A DNA stretch of 64,000 nt from Tillus elongatus (lineage: Eukaryota > Arthropoda > Insecta > Coleoptera > Cleridae), in contig OZ023264.1 in the NCBI GenBank assembly GCA_964006375.1, forward strand, positions 15,014,225 to 15,078,224. Reading direction: 5' to 3'. This document shows, piece after piece, positions 54,440-64,000 of the stretch; positions within the stretch are counted from its first letter, which is position 1; every line of letters starts with the position of its first letter. The position numbers were made by a program, and so were the translations under genes. A model generated the notes under the pieces. It worked only from the letters and a program-made list of their open reading frames with translations, was not told where the DNA came from and ran no database searches.

Positions 54440-55060
54440 AACGCAATAGTAAAAAAAAACTATTTATTCAATATAATTTCCTTTAAGATTTGCACCTTTC
54501 GTAAAACGCACACTAAGCAATTCTAAACCGTTAAAGATCCTTTATCATGATCTTCAACCCCTCAACAGCAGCCATGACTCAGTTGTTTGTCAGAAATCGT
54601 TTTATTTTCAAATGTTTTTTTAAGTTTTGAAAATGATAATCTGATGGTGTTAAATCAGGAGAATAAAGATGGGTGATGAACCAACTCACAACAAATATGC
54701 TTAGATGTTTGCAATGCAATCAACGATTTGTGAGAAGGGGCGTTGTCTTGCAAAAAGACACAGCTTTGGCGAGGTTTCCGCGGCATTTCCACAATTTTCT
54801 TACATAATTTAGTTAGAAACTCACTGTGATATACTCCAGTGCATTGCTACACAAAATCTAGCAGCAGTATTACATCTTTTTCACAGAAAACTGAAGCAAG
54901 AATCTTGCCAGCTGATTTTCGACCACATAATGTTTGGAAAATCGGAATGTTGCCACTCGTTTGATTGCTCTTTAGTATTGGGCCACAGTGATGGACCCAT
55001 GTTTTGCCCATAGTGATAAAGAGACGCTAAAAGTTGTTGGAATCTTCTTTAAAATGGTTG
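54440..55060 (-). pseudogene. Mariner (DD34D-type) transposase relic
   Basis: Minus-strand pieces in order are MGKTWVHHCGPILKSNQTSG, SAGKILASVFCEKDVILLLD (then a stop), VEMPRKPRQSCVFLQDNAPS and HKSLIALQTSKHICCELVHH. These match the classic mariner order (GDETWVHH, AGKVMASVFWD, LQDNAPSH) with the first catalytic aspartate replaced (MGKTW). The third acidic region is unrecognisable. It is a different lineage from the DD41D elements elsewhere in the window, and much older. Confidence 0.7.
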
Positions 55061-55439
55061 CACATTTTCTCAGACATTGTCAAACAAGCGCGTTTCTGAT
55101 CGGCATTCGAGCAGTTCCAAATGCATTTTTCCGAAAGCTTCTTATTCCCAGGTCATGATGAGCAATGTAAAATATACGTTCGCAAAAAGTGTGCAATTAT
55201 TTAATCTTCTAAAATGATTTAATGGACAAAATAAATGTAGCTTGCAAAATCTTGAGCACAGTTTGCTAAAACAAGATATTCTTTTATTTATAAGCTTAAT
55301 ATTGCTTTTGTTTCCTGATATACAGTCTTAAATTTTCCAACTTCTGCTGACAGATGGGCGAGAGATAGAGCAAACAGATTTGTTAAGAATCAGTTCTCCA
55401 GGCGCTCCCACAACGTCTGCGACAGGTCGAGAGCGACCA
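55061..55439. other. No gene recognised
   Basis: It may hold more of the mariner relic at its left side (cattcgagcagttccaaatg), but this is too decayed to assign. Confidence 0.4.
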
Positions 55440-56260
55440 TTTCGATTTGAGGATTGCTTTCTCCAGATGAGAATCCCAGGTCAGTGACTTATCCGTGTTA
55501 CCCCAAGATACTTCGTCTCATCCTCAAATAGAATTACCTTACTTAGGCGGATACGTGGTTTCAAATTTCGCAGCCTTCTCCCCCTGGTAAAATATACAAT
55601 TATGGGTTCGTCAGTGACAGACATCTGCTTCCTTTTACACCAAAGAAAAACCACCTCCAGTATTTGATTAAGCGTGCGTGAGACCACTCTACAGATTTAC
55701 GTCTGACCAGATCGTCAGCATATGCTTTAACCTCGATCTTCCACAGCGCCACCAGCATGACCAACTCCCCTTGTGAGAAGGATATAACTGTTCTATTACA
55801 TAACATGATCGTATGTAGCCGCAGATATCATGCAGCAGCTTTGTACAGAGAGTTGGGAAGTGCATGGTTAAATGGCCACTCAATGTTGATAAAAGCTATC
55901 ACCGCTATCCCTTTCCTATATGAAGATTGAGTTATTATTTCAACAAGGCTGTTTAGTGCCAGCTCTGTTAATTTTCCAGTTTGAGACGCATACTGGTGGC
56001 CATTAAGAAGACTTTTAAAAAATATTTGTCCTTGTGTCCATCAAGTATTTGTTATTGTGTTTTAATCGGGAAAGCGGTTAGGTTAATTGGCCTAAACGAT
56101 TTAGACAGCGTGTCTATACGGCATAGACGTAGACTTCATTCACCGCTGACCAATTAGATGGGATGTGATTCAAAGCCAGATTCGCTCTTAGTAGTTTAAG
56201 AAGAAGAGGCGGCTGTATATCCTGGCCATTTTGTAGCAATGCTAAAACATTCCATCCTCC
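55440..56260 (-). pseudogene. LINE fragment (jockey/R1-like RT), broken
   Basis: Minus-strand order: LLRANLALNHIPSNWSAVNE, SFRPINLTAFPIKTQ, GHQYASQTGKLTELALNSLV, YRKGIAVIAFINIEWPFNHA, then ALWKIEVKAYADDLV with the YADD active-site box. VVFLWCKRKQMSVTDEPIIV and LSKVILFEDETKYLGVTRIS follow. This covers the fingers, palm and thumb motifs of a jockey/R1-group reverse transcriptase. Frameshifts and stops throughout. Inactive. Confidence 0.8.
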
Positions 56261-57768
56261 TCTAGGGATCGAATGGATAAAAAACTATCACGGCGTACTC
56301 AATTGATGAGGTTGTGATAAGTTTACAATTATTTACACAATGTCTTTTCCAAAATCATAGACCATGCGAGACCGGAACGCATCCAAAGTTGAGGTGACTG
56401 AGAAATGAGTTAGCGCAGGGAGTACCAATGTTTCTTTAGTAGTTTTAGTGAAGGAGGCATCTTGTCGTTTCACCGAATCTTGCTTCTTAGTACGGTCTTT
56501 GGAGGTAATCTGGATTCCAGCCAAGCTAGCTATTAATCTATTACTGACAATTATTATTTCCTTAGCTTGTACGAAACTGATTTCTCACTTTTAGCACTAT
56601 TACTTCACCTGCGTGGCCTTTTCGGCTACTGAACACTTCGCTACCTCTACAAACATTAAAATGCACTTTTTCGGATATAAACCTAAATATAAACATTTTA
56701 TAGGTCTTATAGGTCTTTGACAGTCTATGAAACTGACATTTATGGAATTTATTGGCCACATGGATCCAGAATTGTCTGTGCTCATAAATGTAACGCTATT
56801 CTTTAATTTCTTCTTTGGAATCATATACATCTAATTTCGCAATAGAGAAAAAATATAACTAAAGTGAGATCAACAGTTTTCGAAATATTCCAAAAAATAT
56901 ATTAAACGTACTCACGTCGACCTGCCTGATTTTTGAATACTTTATCCAACATTTAGATGGATTGTTTTTAACAGAAAACCCACTACATTGTGTCACAATG
57001 TAACACAAAATAATCACAGTATACCATTGTTTATTAAGAAAATAGTAAACAATAAGACGACCTTCAGGCTTGCAGAGCTGATATACTGCTGGATGTTGTA
57101 CTATTTCATAATAAACACACATAACTTACGTCTACATTAATTTATCTTTTTATTATAATCAAGTACATGGTGAATCTAATGGACACCACTTCTATGTTAT
57201 GGATTTTCATTGTTATTCTTATCTAGCCTGTGTAAGTTTCCTTGCATTGGCCTACATAATTTTTGCATATGCGCATTGTCACCTAACGAAGCCTTTGTTT
57301 GATCCACCGGATGGACTTTATTATTATTATTATTATTATTATTATTCCTCTAAATGACAACATTAAACAGCATTTTTAATGTATATGTGTAATAAATTAG
57401 GACTAAGAATCAAATATCATTTTATTAGTAGATATACATTGTGTTTATAAAGTAACGCATAAATTCAATAAAATTGAAAGTGACCACTATTAAGGAAAAT
57501 TCAAAAACAGGTCGATTTCTATTATCAGAAACTAAGTTTTTAATATAAAAATCTCACCCCTATTGTCACACCCCCTCAAAGCGTAGTTACCCATTCGAAA
57601 TCTTAAAACTGGATGGTAAATAGTGTGATACATCTTTTCATAGTCAATCCAATTATCTATTCAGCAACACCAATTTTTTTGTAGTCATACAATAAAATAA
57701 GTAATAACATTTTTATTATTAGTAACACGTAACACATGTAAAGCCTGTAAAGATTTTTAAAAATATGT
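56261..57768. other. About 1.5 kb of Dll intron without recognised genes
   Basis: Minus-strand frames at 56333-56524, 56562-56830 and 56859-57122 look open but match nothing I know. An (ATT)n array is at about 57320-57348. If the LINE to the left was longer, part of its upstream region could lie here. Confidence 0.45.
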
Positions 57769-57985
57769 CAACAACACACCACAAGGACTTACAGCCTAAA
57801 TACTATCGTACCGTGGGTGTCTACAAGGAGGAAAGAGGTAATTTGTTATTTCTGCACTTGAAGGTTTGGAGGTTCGGAAGAGAAGGAAAAACATGTGCCG
57901 GCAAGGAATTCCACAACTTGGAAGTCCTCGGGACAAAAGAGTGGGCATAACAAGATGTTCTATGTCTGGTGACCTGGACAGTATT
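57769..57985 (-). pseudogene. LINE-J fragment, 5' truncated
   Basis: 3' end at caacaacacacc (57769), then the same 3' region as the other copies up to tctggtgacctggacagta. Minus-strand peptide SFVPRTSKLWNSLPAHVFPS is intact. Confidence 0.8.
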
Positions 57986-58154
57986 AGATATTTTGGAAGG
58001 ACATAGATCATTTACAAATGGAAGTATGTCACCATTCATTTCTTAACATATCTCTGTATTTCCAAAGATCGGGGTACAGAGAATTGCACGCAGTTATCTA
58101 GATACTGGACTACTACCCAAAGAGAATTGGGAAGGAAACAGAAGTAAGCCTGAA

Positions 58155-58625
58155 CATTACACAGTGTGTGTCTCGAGCTGCATCTTATAAAATTATTTTG
58201 GCAATCACAGGCTGGCCCATAAGTCGTTGGTGATCCCTAAAATTTTTTTTTCGAACACCCTTATTTTATTGCATTCTTCATTGAAATATGTTTGTAAGAA
58301 AAAAATCGAGACGCAGTAAGTGCGTTTTGGTAGCAAATTTTCATGAAATGCTTCAAATTTCAATAACTCAATTTGCTATTAACCTAAGGTTTGTTGGCTA
58401 GGAAACCAACATTTTAAGTTTATTGTCGAAAAATTTTGCTGCATCCAGACTTTTGAAAAATGATTATATACTTTCAAACAATAGAGTTATTTCGATGAAA
58501 TATGGTACATTGTTTCTATTATATAGGCAACAAAGTTTGATGTCCGCTTTCATCAAAGAAAGACATTTGCTATTAACAACATTTTACAGAAAATTCGCTA
58601 TCATAACGCACTTGCTGCGTCCAGA
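58155..58625. repeat. R1 tail followed by an M1 unit
   Basis: 58155-58310 holds the R1 long-form tail (gagctgcatcttataaaatt, cacaggctggcccataagtc). The M1 unit runs from agacgcagtaagtgcgtttt (58311) to ataacgcacttgctgcgtcc (58622). This is the third case of tail plus M1 in the same order. Confidence 0.7.
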
Positions 58626-59160
58626 CATTTTACAGTTAATTTTATCTCCGAGATAAAATTGTTCTAGATAGGCATTCTGGACAAAGCTCAAAGAAAACCA
58701 AAATTTTGAGAAATTCCAAGAAAATTTTGAAGTTTTGTTTCATTAAGTATAATCGTGTTACATTCAACCACAATTTAAAGTTATTTAGAAGATATTACGT
58801 ATAATTATAATAATAAATAAATACTATACTTCAATACCACACCATCCAAAGAAGAGAGACCTTAAACGACCGATAAAACGATTATTTAACAATAAGAATT
58901 TTACTAACGAAGCTTCAGTAAAGGTGACTTACCTGTAAAAATTTAGGTAAGAAGATGTAACACTTTTTGCTGCACTTTTCCATCAAAAGAGGGCCGCTTT
59001 CCTATGTTTTTCTCTATGTCATTGTTATTACTAAACAGGAACACAACTAAGTGATATAAAACCAGAACTTTAAGTCCCTATTAATTTTTTTTTCCAAATT
59101 GTTCCATGCTGCATTGTGTGCGTTAATCGTACCCTAAACAGACCGTTTTTATTGTTACAG
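58626..59160 (+). other. End of the Dll intron, repeat-poor
   Basis: 535 bp before the homeobox exon with no recognised repeat. It ends in a pyrimidine-rich acceptor (gaccgtttttattgttacag). Confidence 0.5.
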
Positions 59161-59342
59161 AAAAATGTTTGTCGTTAGAGAGGCCCAGTGGTGGTGGCAA
59201 GGGAAAGAAAATGAGGAAACCCAGAACCATCTACTCCAGTTTGCAACTTCAACAGTTAAATAGGAGGTTCCAAAGGACACAATATTTAGCTTTACCTGAA
59301 AGAGCCGAACTGGCCGCAAGTTTAGGTTTAACACAAACACAG
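59161..59342 (+). CDS. Dll: Distal-less, second coding exon with most of the homeodomain
   Basis: Residues 103 (split codon) to 163. A short linker [16 protein letters not shown] leads into the homeodomain, which starts at M120 with [19 protein letters not shown]. Arginine at homeodomain position 5 (minor groove contact), F20 of the core and the Dll/DLX-specific helix 2 are present. The exon stops after homeodomain residue 44 (LGLTQTQ) at an intact donor (CAG|GTAAGT), phase 0. An intron between homeodomain residues 44 and 45 is a known position in several homeobox genes. The recognition helix (WFQN) and C-terminus must lie downstream of this window. The phase 1 start fits the exon ending at 32009 without a gap. 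Confidence 0.95.
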
Positions 59343-59485
59343 GTAAGTAACATAGTACCTGATTAAATAATTCATTTTTGTGTCCTATTAAGTCTTATTG
59401 TCATTGAAAAATAAAAATGATTCGAAATACCCTTAGTTATAAGTACATTTTGAGAACCCAAATCACCACAACACATATTTGAAAG

Positions 59486-59530
59486 ACCTTACTATTGTTT
59501 CGTTGACAATGTCAACGTCATCAGAAGATG
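59486..59530 (-). ncRNA. Hammerhead ribozyme motif C1
   Basis: On the minus strand: catctt, core ctgatga (59524-59518), stem II gttgac att gtcaac, gaaac (59501-59497), loop aata, cleavage triplet gta, then aggt. Core positions are intact. Stem I starts with the weak pairing ctt / agg. Confidence 0.75.
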
Positions 59531-60128
59531 AAAAATTCTAAAATTAAACTCAACAGCTACAGTGTATTTATATCGCGTCTAGGTAAACGAACTAGTCCGA
59601 AGTAAAATTGTCGTCGAAGACCCATCGTTTGTCTATTGTGTAGTGAACCTACGAGGTGGAAGATCTGATTTAATCTTCTGGTTGACAAATTTATGAGCTT
59701 TTATCTGATGTAAGGATAATGGGCTTAAAATGAAAGGTACCGAGTTATTTAAGGAAGCTACGCGTTCCTTTTGCACTAGAAATTTCACTATGTGAATATT
59801 GGAGCAAGCCGACAGGCACATCTGGTGAAACAGACACCATATCAGCCGCTCATCTCGGTTTGCTCCAATATTCACATAGTGAAATTTCTAGATCAAAAGG
59901 AACGTGTAGCTTCCTTAAATAACTCGGTTTAAGCTCATTATCCTTACAATTAATAAAAGCTCATAAATTTGTCAACCAGAAGATTAAAGCAGGTCTTCGA
60001 CCTCGTAGGTTCACTACACAATAGACAAACGATGGATCGTCGACTACAATTTTACTTCGGATTAGTTCGTTACCTAGACGCGATATAAATACACTGTAGC
60101 TGTTGAGTTTAATTTTAGAATTTTTCAT

Positions 60129-60169
60129 CCTCTGATGACGTTGACATTGTCAACGAAACGATCGTAAGG
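60129..60169 (+). ncRNA. Hammerhead ribozyme motif C2
   Basis: cct (60129-60131), core ctgatga (60132-60138), one extra base, stem II gttgac att gtcaac (6 bp), gaaac (60155-60159), loop gatc, cleavage triplet gta (60164-60166), agg pairing with cct. An outer stem I segment may form between atttttc and gaaat further out. All conserved core bases are present. Confidence 0.78.
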
Positions 60170-60259
60170 TCTTTGAAATATGTGTTGTGGTGATTTGTGT
60201 TCTCCAAGTGTACTTATCAGTGCTCATCACAGGTTCCAGTTTTCACGTACCCTTAGTTA

Positions 60260-60689
60260 GAAAAAATGTAGACAGCGTTAGTGAGTTTTTGTAAAATGTA
60301 ATCATGTAACAATGTAATCATTATCGTCTACCAATAAAATATGATCGCAGGAACAAGAATTAAAGGCTTTTTTGTCAGACAGCCTGACGACATCTATAGA
60401 AATCCTATATGGCGTTTAAATAAAAAACATAGAGTTGGCGATGACTCACAAGAACCGAAACGTTGTTTAGGAGTTTTTACGTCATCAGAGTGTTTGATAT
60501 CAAAAAAATAACTGAAAAGTGAAGAAACCGCACAACAGTCATAACAGAAATTAAAAATTCGAAAAATTCAGTGTACCAGGTTAGATCTCTTGATGTCAAA
60601 TTATTGATCACCAAAATACTCAAATTTATCCTTTGACTTTGACTCACCCTGTATAGGTAGTAGCGCAGTCAAAAACTAGTGAATAAATA
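60260..60689. other. No gene recognised
   Basis: It contains a ctgatga on the minus strand (60488-60482), but no matching gaaac box at the right distance. Otherwise unassigned. Confidence 0.4.
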
Positions 60690-60904
60690 CACTTGGAGAA
60701 CACCCAAATTACCACAACACATATGTTCCAGATTCCAGTTTTCACATAGTCAAAAACTAGTTTGTGTTTTGAAAACGCGATAGACAATTGTTTTACTATG
60801 TGAAAACTGGAACCTGTGATGCGCACTAATAAGAGCACTTGGAGAACACCCAAATCATCACAACACATATTTTAGAGAGCTTACGATCGTTTCTGAATTT
60901 TCTT

Positions 60905-60945
60905 CCTCTGAAGATGTTGACATTGTCAACGAAACGATAGTAAGG
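60905..60945 (+). ncRNA. Hammerhead ribozyme motif C3
   Basis: cct (60905-60907), core ctgaaga (60908-60914; position 7 is free to vary), stem II gttgac att gtcaac, gaaac (60931-60935), loop gata, cleavage triplet gta (60940-60942), agg. All core positions are present. Confidence 0.77.
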
Positions 60946-61140
60946 TCTCTGAAATATGTGTTGTGGTGATTTGGGTGTTCTCCAAGTGTACTTATTAGAC
61001 AATTGTTTTACTAAAATGTGTATTGAACTAAAAAACAAATTTTTGTGTTTATGATTTGCTAAGGGAAGATTGGAACTTGTTATGAGCACTGGTAAGTACA
61101 GTTTTGGACAACCCAATTCATCACAACACATATTTAAAGA

Positions 61141-61181
61141 CCTGACGATGGTTTCACTTACAACGTTAGCGTCATCAGAGT
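61141..61181 (-). ncRNA. Hammerhead ribozyme motif C4, stem II imperfect
   Basis: On the minus strand: core ctgatga (61178-61172), stem II gctaac gtt gtaagt with one mismatch, gaaac (61155-61151), loop catc, cleavage triplet gtc, then agg. Stem I is weak (act opposite agg). Confidence 0.65.
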
Positions 61182-61270
61182 ATATCGTCCTCTTAAGACG
61201 CTAACCTTGATAGCGAAAGGATCACCAGGTTTTTGAAAATGTTTTGTGGTAAATTGGATTCTCCAAAAGT

Positions 61271-61847
61271 GTACTGCTGTTTTATTAATAAGTTAAAGGG
61301 TAAAATTTCATCTGAATAACTTTGTATATTTTTATGAAACATTTAACTACCATCATGTTTTCTGTCACTTCTGTTAATACCATCTTAATAATAAGCAATT
61401 GACTACCTATTTCTTACTAGCTTGTAGAAAAAAGGAATTAATCAGCCAAGCATGCTGTGAATATAAACATTTGCTAGCAAGACTTTTTCTGAAAATCCGG
61501 ATGCTTGAGCTAATACATACAAGCTTGTCTACCAGCATTTCCACAATATGATTACTTTATTTGTAACATGTTAAACGCAAATCTGTATTTCATTAATTTA
61601 TAAACGTAAAGAATGGCAAAACGGGTACCCTGCTAGTCGATATCCCTGTTGATTAGATATTCTTATAAAACTTTAACATAATGTATATGACATGTTCTTC
61701 CTCCCCTATTGTGGAAGTTGTTTCTGCATTTACGGTGCAATTTGTTAATTGTAATGCAAACTTGCATCTGTCTTTTAAGGTAGAATCAATGGAACAAAGA
61801 ACTGGTTGATTATCAATTGCAAAACGATTTTAGTCTCTGTTTAATTA
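61271..61847. other. No gene recognised
   Basis: Plain AT-rich sequence with no supported feature. Confidence 0.45.
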
Positions 61848-62072
61848 ATTACTTCCACATCGTCAATACGTGTGGAAATAATACATCGGCGACAAAAAAT
61901 TCACAAATGTTTCGCTTAAACGTCGTGTAAAGTATCAAAACCTATAGAAAACATGATTTGAGAAGAAACATTTTTTGTTCCTGTCGGTCTGTCGGTCTGC
62001 CGGTCTGTATGTCTGTCTGTTTGTAGCCACGATAACTTTAGAACAAAATGAGATATCGTTTTAAAATTTAGT
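61848..62072 (-). repeat. Dispersed repeat with CAGA-rich core, copy 3
   Basis: Reverse complement of the copies at 1170 and 1566: aaacgtcgtgtaaagtatca, a run of TCGG/TCTG units, gccacgataactttag, gagatatcgttttaaaattt. It is interrupted at its tata by the Mar-G end, so the rest should lie beyond Mar-G. Confidence 0.7.
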
Positions 62073-62075
62073 ATA

Positions 62076-64000
62076 CAGGGTGATTCATAAGTGGTGACCA
62101 AAAATGAAACCCCATGTTCTTTGAACAATTTTAGAGGGGGTATGTCCTATAAAAAAATTTCCTATAATGCTTCATTAAAAAGATACAGGGTGTTGAAGTT
62201 GAATTTCAAAAAATAAAATTTCCCAATTTTTTAAAAAGTAGCACATATATTTTGCTGAAACTTAGCATGTGTAGGCTGTTATGTAAGGCGCGTATTCTAC
62301 CATAACAATTGAATCGGCTAATCCAGCAGTGGCGCGCGTACCCACATGTCATTGGTTATCCCTCAAGAAAAAAACGGGTAAGCAATGATGTTTTTTTTTA
62401 TTTTTTATTTTTTTAATCTTACTTTCATTCGTGAACAAAATGACTCTCTTGATAATTTTCTCTACGACGCTTATTTTACGAGTAAGCAATGAATCAGGTA
62501 AGTGTTTTAGAGCACAGTTCATGATTTTTAACCAGTCGTTGTTTGGTAGAAAATCGCAATGATACACTTTTATCAGGCTTATAGTAATTTATTTATTACA
62601 ATAAATGTTCAAAAATGCCTCCATTGGCCTGAATACACGCACGACATCTTTTTAATATGGAAAATTTAATGTCTTGAGGATTCATTGTTGCTTGAATATG
62701 ACGAAAGGCATTATTTATTAGTTGTTGTAGCTGCTCTGGTGCATTTATTTGTTCACTGTAGACCAGTCGCTTAAAATCACCCCAAAGATAAAAGTCAAGT
62801 GGGTTTAAGTCCGGTGATCTTGCAGGCCAATGTATTGGTCCAGTTCTGCCAATCCATCTTTCATTATAATGTTCATGTAGCCATGTAACAACGTATCGAC
62901 TATGATGCGCTGGTGCACCGTCATGCTGGTACCACATTATACATCTTGTTGCTAGTGGAATGTCATCTAGAATGTTTTCTACACGGTTTTCTAGGAGCTC
63001 TAAGTACGAAGATCCATTTAAACGTTGTGGCAGGACTTCCATGAACAGTGAGCCGTTAAAAATACCACACCAAAAATTAATGGAAAATCTATGTTGAAAT
63101 GTGCGAGTCCTTGTTGCATGTGGATTTTCCAATGACCAGACATGCTCATTATGAGAATTATAAATACCATTTCTTGTAAATGTTGATTCGTCAGACCAGA
63201 AGATTAGATTAGGGGATAAGATATTTTGATTGTTCATTTCCAACATCCATTCACAAAAGACTCGTCGATGCACATTATCTCCAAGTAGAAGGCAATGAAC
63301 ATTCTGTCGATGGTATGGATGTAAGGCTTCTCAATGTAAAGTTCTCCAAACAACGCTTTGAGAATATTGTAACTGCGTGGCAATCCTCCGAGTACTTGTA
63401 GAAGGTTGATCCATCACTGCATTCACCACTCTCTCTTCGTCTTCAAGTTGATGTTGTCTTCTACCATTAGCTCTAGCGTCGGGACGTCGTCCAATACCGC
63501 ACTGCCGAAGTCTTGAAAACGATCGAGAAAAAACCCTTGGTGTAGGTTGACGGCGAGTGGGAAACCTACGTTGATATTCCCGACAAGCAGCTAGAGCATT
63601 TCCATCAGCATATCCGTAGATAAAAATTATATCTGCATACTCTTCTGAGGTGTACTCCATTATAAGAAGTAAAAGAGTAGAAAATTTTGCAATTTTATAA
63701 AGTTTACCACTTACACCTATTCAAAATAATAACTTGTTAACCTAAACGTCAAGTGACACTTAATGACAACTTTGGCAAACTAGACTACTACTTACTAAAA
63801 TACAACAAAGATAATCGTCGTACAAAAAATTATCTCTTCTCCAATTTTTTAAAATTTGGAATATACCTCCGTACTGAAAATAAATCTTAGTAAAATTTAG
63901 GCTGATAACTTCAAAAGCTTCCCTGTTTTATGGAGATTCTATAATGGTATAAAACTTTATTAATATCTCTAAAAGTAATTCACTGTCGACGATTGAAAGT
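62076..64000 (-). mobile_element. Mar-G: DD41D-type mariner, right end outside the window
   Basis: The left end cagggtgattcataagtggt follows TA at 62074-62075 and sits inside a copy of the CAGA-rich repeat. A second cagggtg-type phrase (agatacagggtgttgaag) occurs near 62200. The transposase lies on the minus strand (62596-63660). The matching terminal repeat on the right is not seen before 64000. Confidence 0.8.
62596..63660 (-). pseudogene. Mar-G transposase, one premature stop in an otherwise open frame
   Basis: From ATG at 63660-63658 (MEYTSEEYADIIFIYGYADG) to TAA at 62598-62596, 355 codons in one frame, broken only by TGA at 63333-63331 after VVWRTLH. The arginine-rich linker and helix-turn-helix (STSTRRIATQLQYSQSVVWR) lie in the N-terminal third. 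The catalytic triad is visible: SDESTF, YQHDGAPAHHS, and SPDLNPLDFYLWG with 41 residues between the last two aspartates. The C-terminus is NGGIFEHLL. TGA could have arisen from CGA by one change. The downstream part could start at an internal ATG (63273), giving a protein without the DNA-binding domain. It is the best preserved transposase here and probably a recent arrival. Confidence 0.9.

Larger units (their letters stand above)
59440..60247. mobile_element. Fold-back PLE insertion, family C, with 12 bp target duplication
   Basis: tacccttagtta is duplicated at 59428-59439 and 60248-60259. Between lie two inverted arms, 59440-59807 and 59860-60247, with a 52 nt loop. The right arm is about 20-35 bp longer. 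Each arm carries one hammerhead motif and the phrase ttctccaagtg or its reverse near the outer end. The target duplication shows that the inverted pair arrived as one unit. No coding sequence is present. It begins 97 bp after the Dll homeobox exon, in the next intron. Confidence 0.85.
60690..61270. mobile_element. PLE family C terminal-repeat fragments, several orientations
   Basis: Repeated phrases cacttggagaacacccaaat and its reverse, atatgtgttgtggtgattt and its reverse, alternate through this stretch (60690, 60838, 60955, 61110, 61240). Hammerhead motifs lie at 60905 (+) and 61141 (-), with a half motif at 60877-60893 (-) and a decayed one near 61190 (+). It looks like a pile-up of the same terminal repeat as the 59440 insertion. 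Confidence 0.7.

Noticed and set aside
60430..60500. ctgatga on the minus strand at 60488-60482 with gaaac nearby on the plus strand
   Set aside because: The two boxes are on opposite strands and cannot form one hammerhead.
61190..61240. Hammerhead-like cttaagacgctaacc...gcgaaagg
   Set aside because: The first core box is destroyed (cttaaga) and the second is gaaag; only a relic of family C.

Overview
This is AT-rich, transposon-packed insect genomic DNA; a beetle is my best guess. The only host protein-coding gene I can support is Distal-less (Dll), on the + strand. One coding exon lies at 31703-32009 and the next, carrying homeodomain residues 1-44, at 59161-59342. They join in frame across a 27.15 kb intron. 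The rest of the homeobox and the C-terminus lie beyond the right edge. The insect assignment rests on the Dll sequence and on the transposon families; the beetle guess is an inference.

Layout. 1-30000 (upstream of Dll): a tRNA-Ser-like SINE, DD41D-type mariner remnants (my labels Mar-A to Mar-D), Penelope-like element (PLE) debris with hammerhead-ribozyme motifs, an interrupted 5S rRNA pseudogene, and many copies of one interspersed repeat family (my label R1) that carries a (TA)n tract at a fixed internal point. 30000-31702: the longest transposon-poor stretch, with a GC-rich block and many TAAT/ATTA cores; it should hold the Dll promoter and 5' UTR. 32010-59160 (intron): a hAT relic, more R1 copies, a nested mariner (Mar-E) holding a SINE, five LINE fragments, a PLE with two hammerhead motifs, a long inverted repeat and a DD34D mariner relic. 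59343-64000 (next intron): an 808 bp fold-back PLE insertion with a 12 bp target duplication and two hammerhead motifs, further PLE debris with two more, and a mariner (Mar-G) one stop codon away from an open transposase frame.

The most interesting signal is a set of ten hammerhead-type motifs (five with the full conserved core, five damaged) from three PLE families, several in inverted pairs, in and around a key developmental gene. The second is R1: 23 (TA)n tracts occur in the window and most sit at the same junction of this one repeat, so the microsatellite has been spread by, or grows inside, a mobile repeat. Names such as Mar-A, R1, R2, M1 and LINE-J are labels for this window only.
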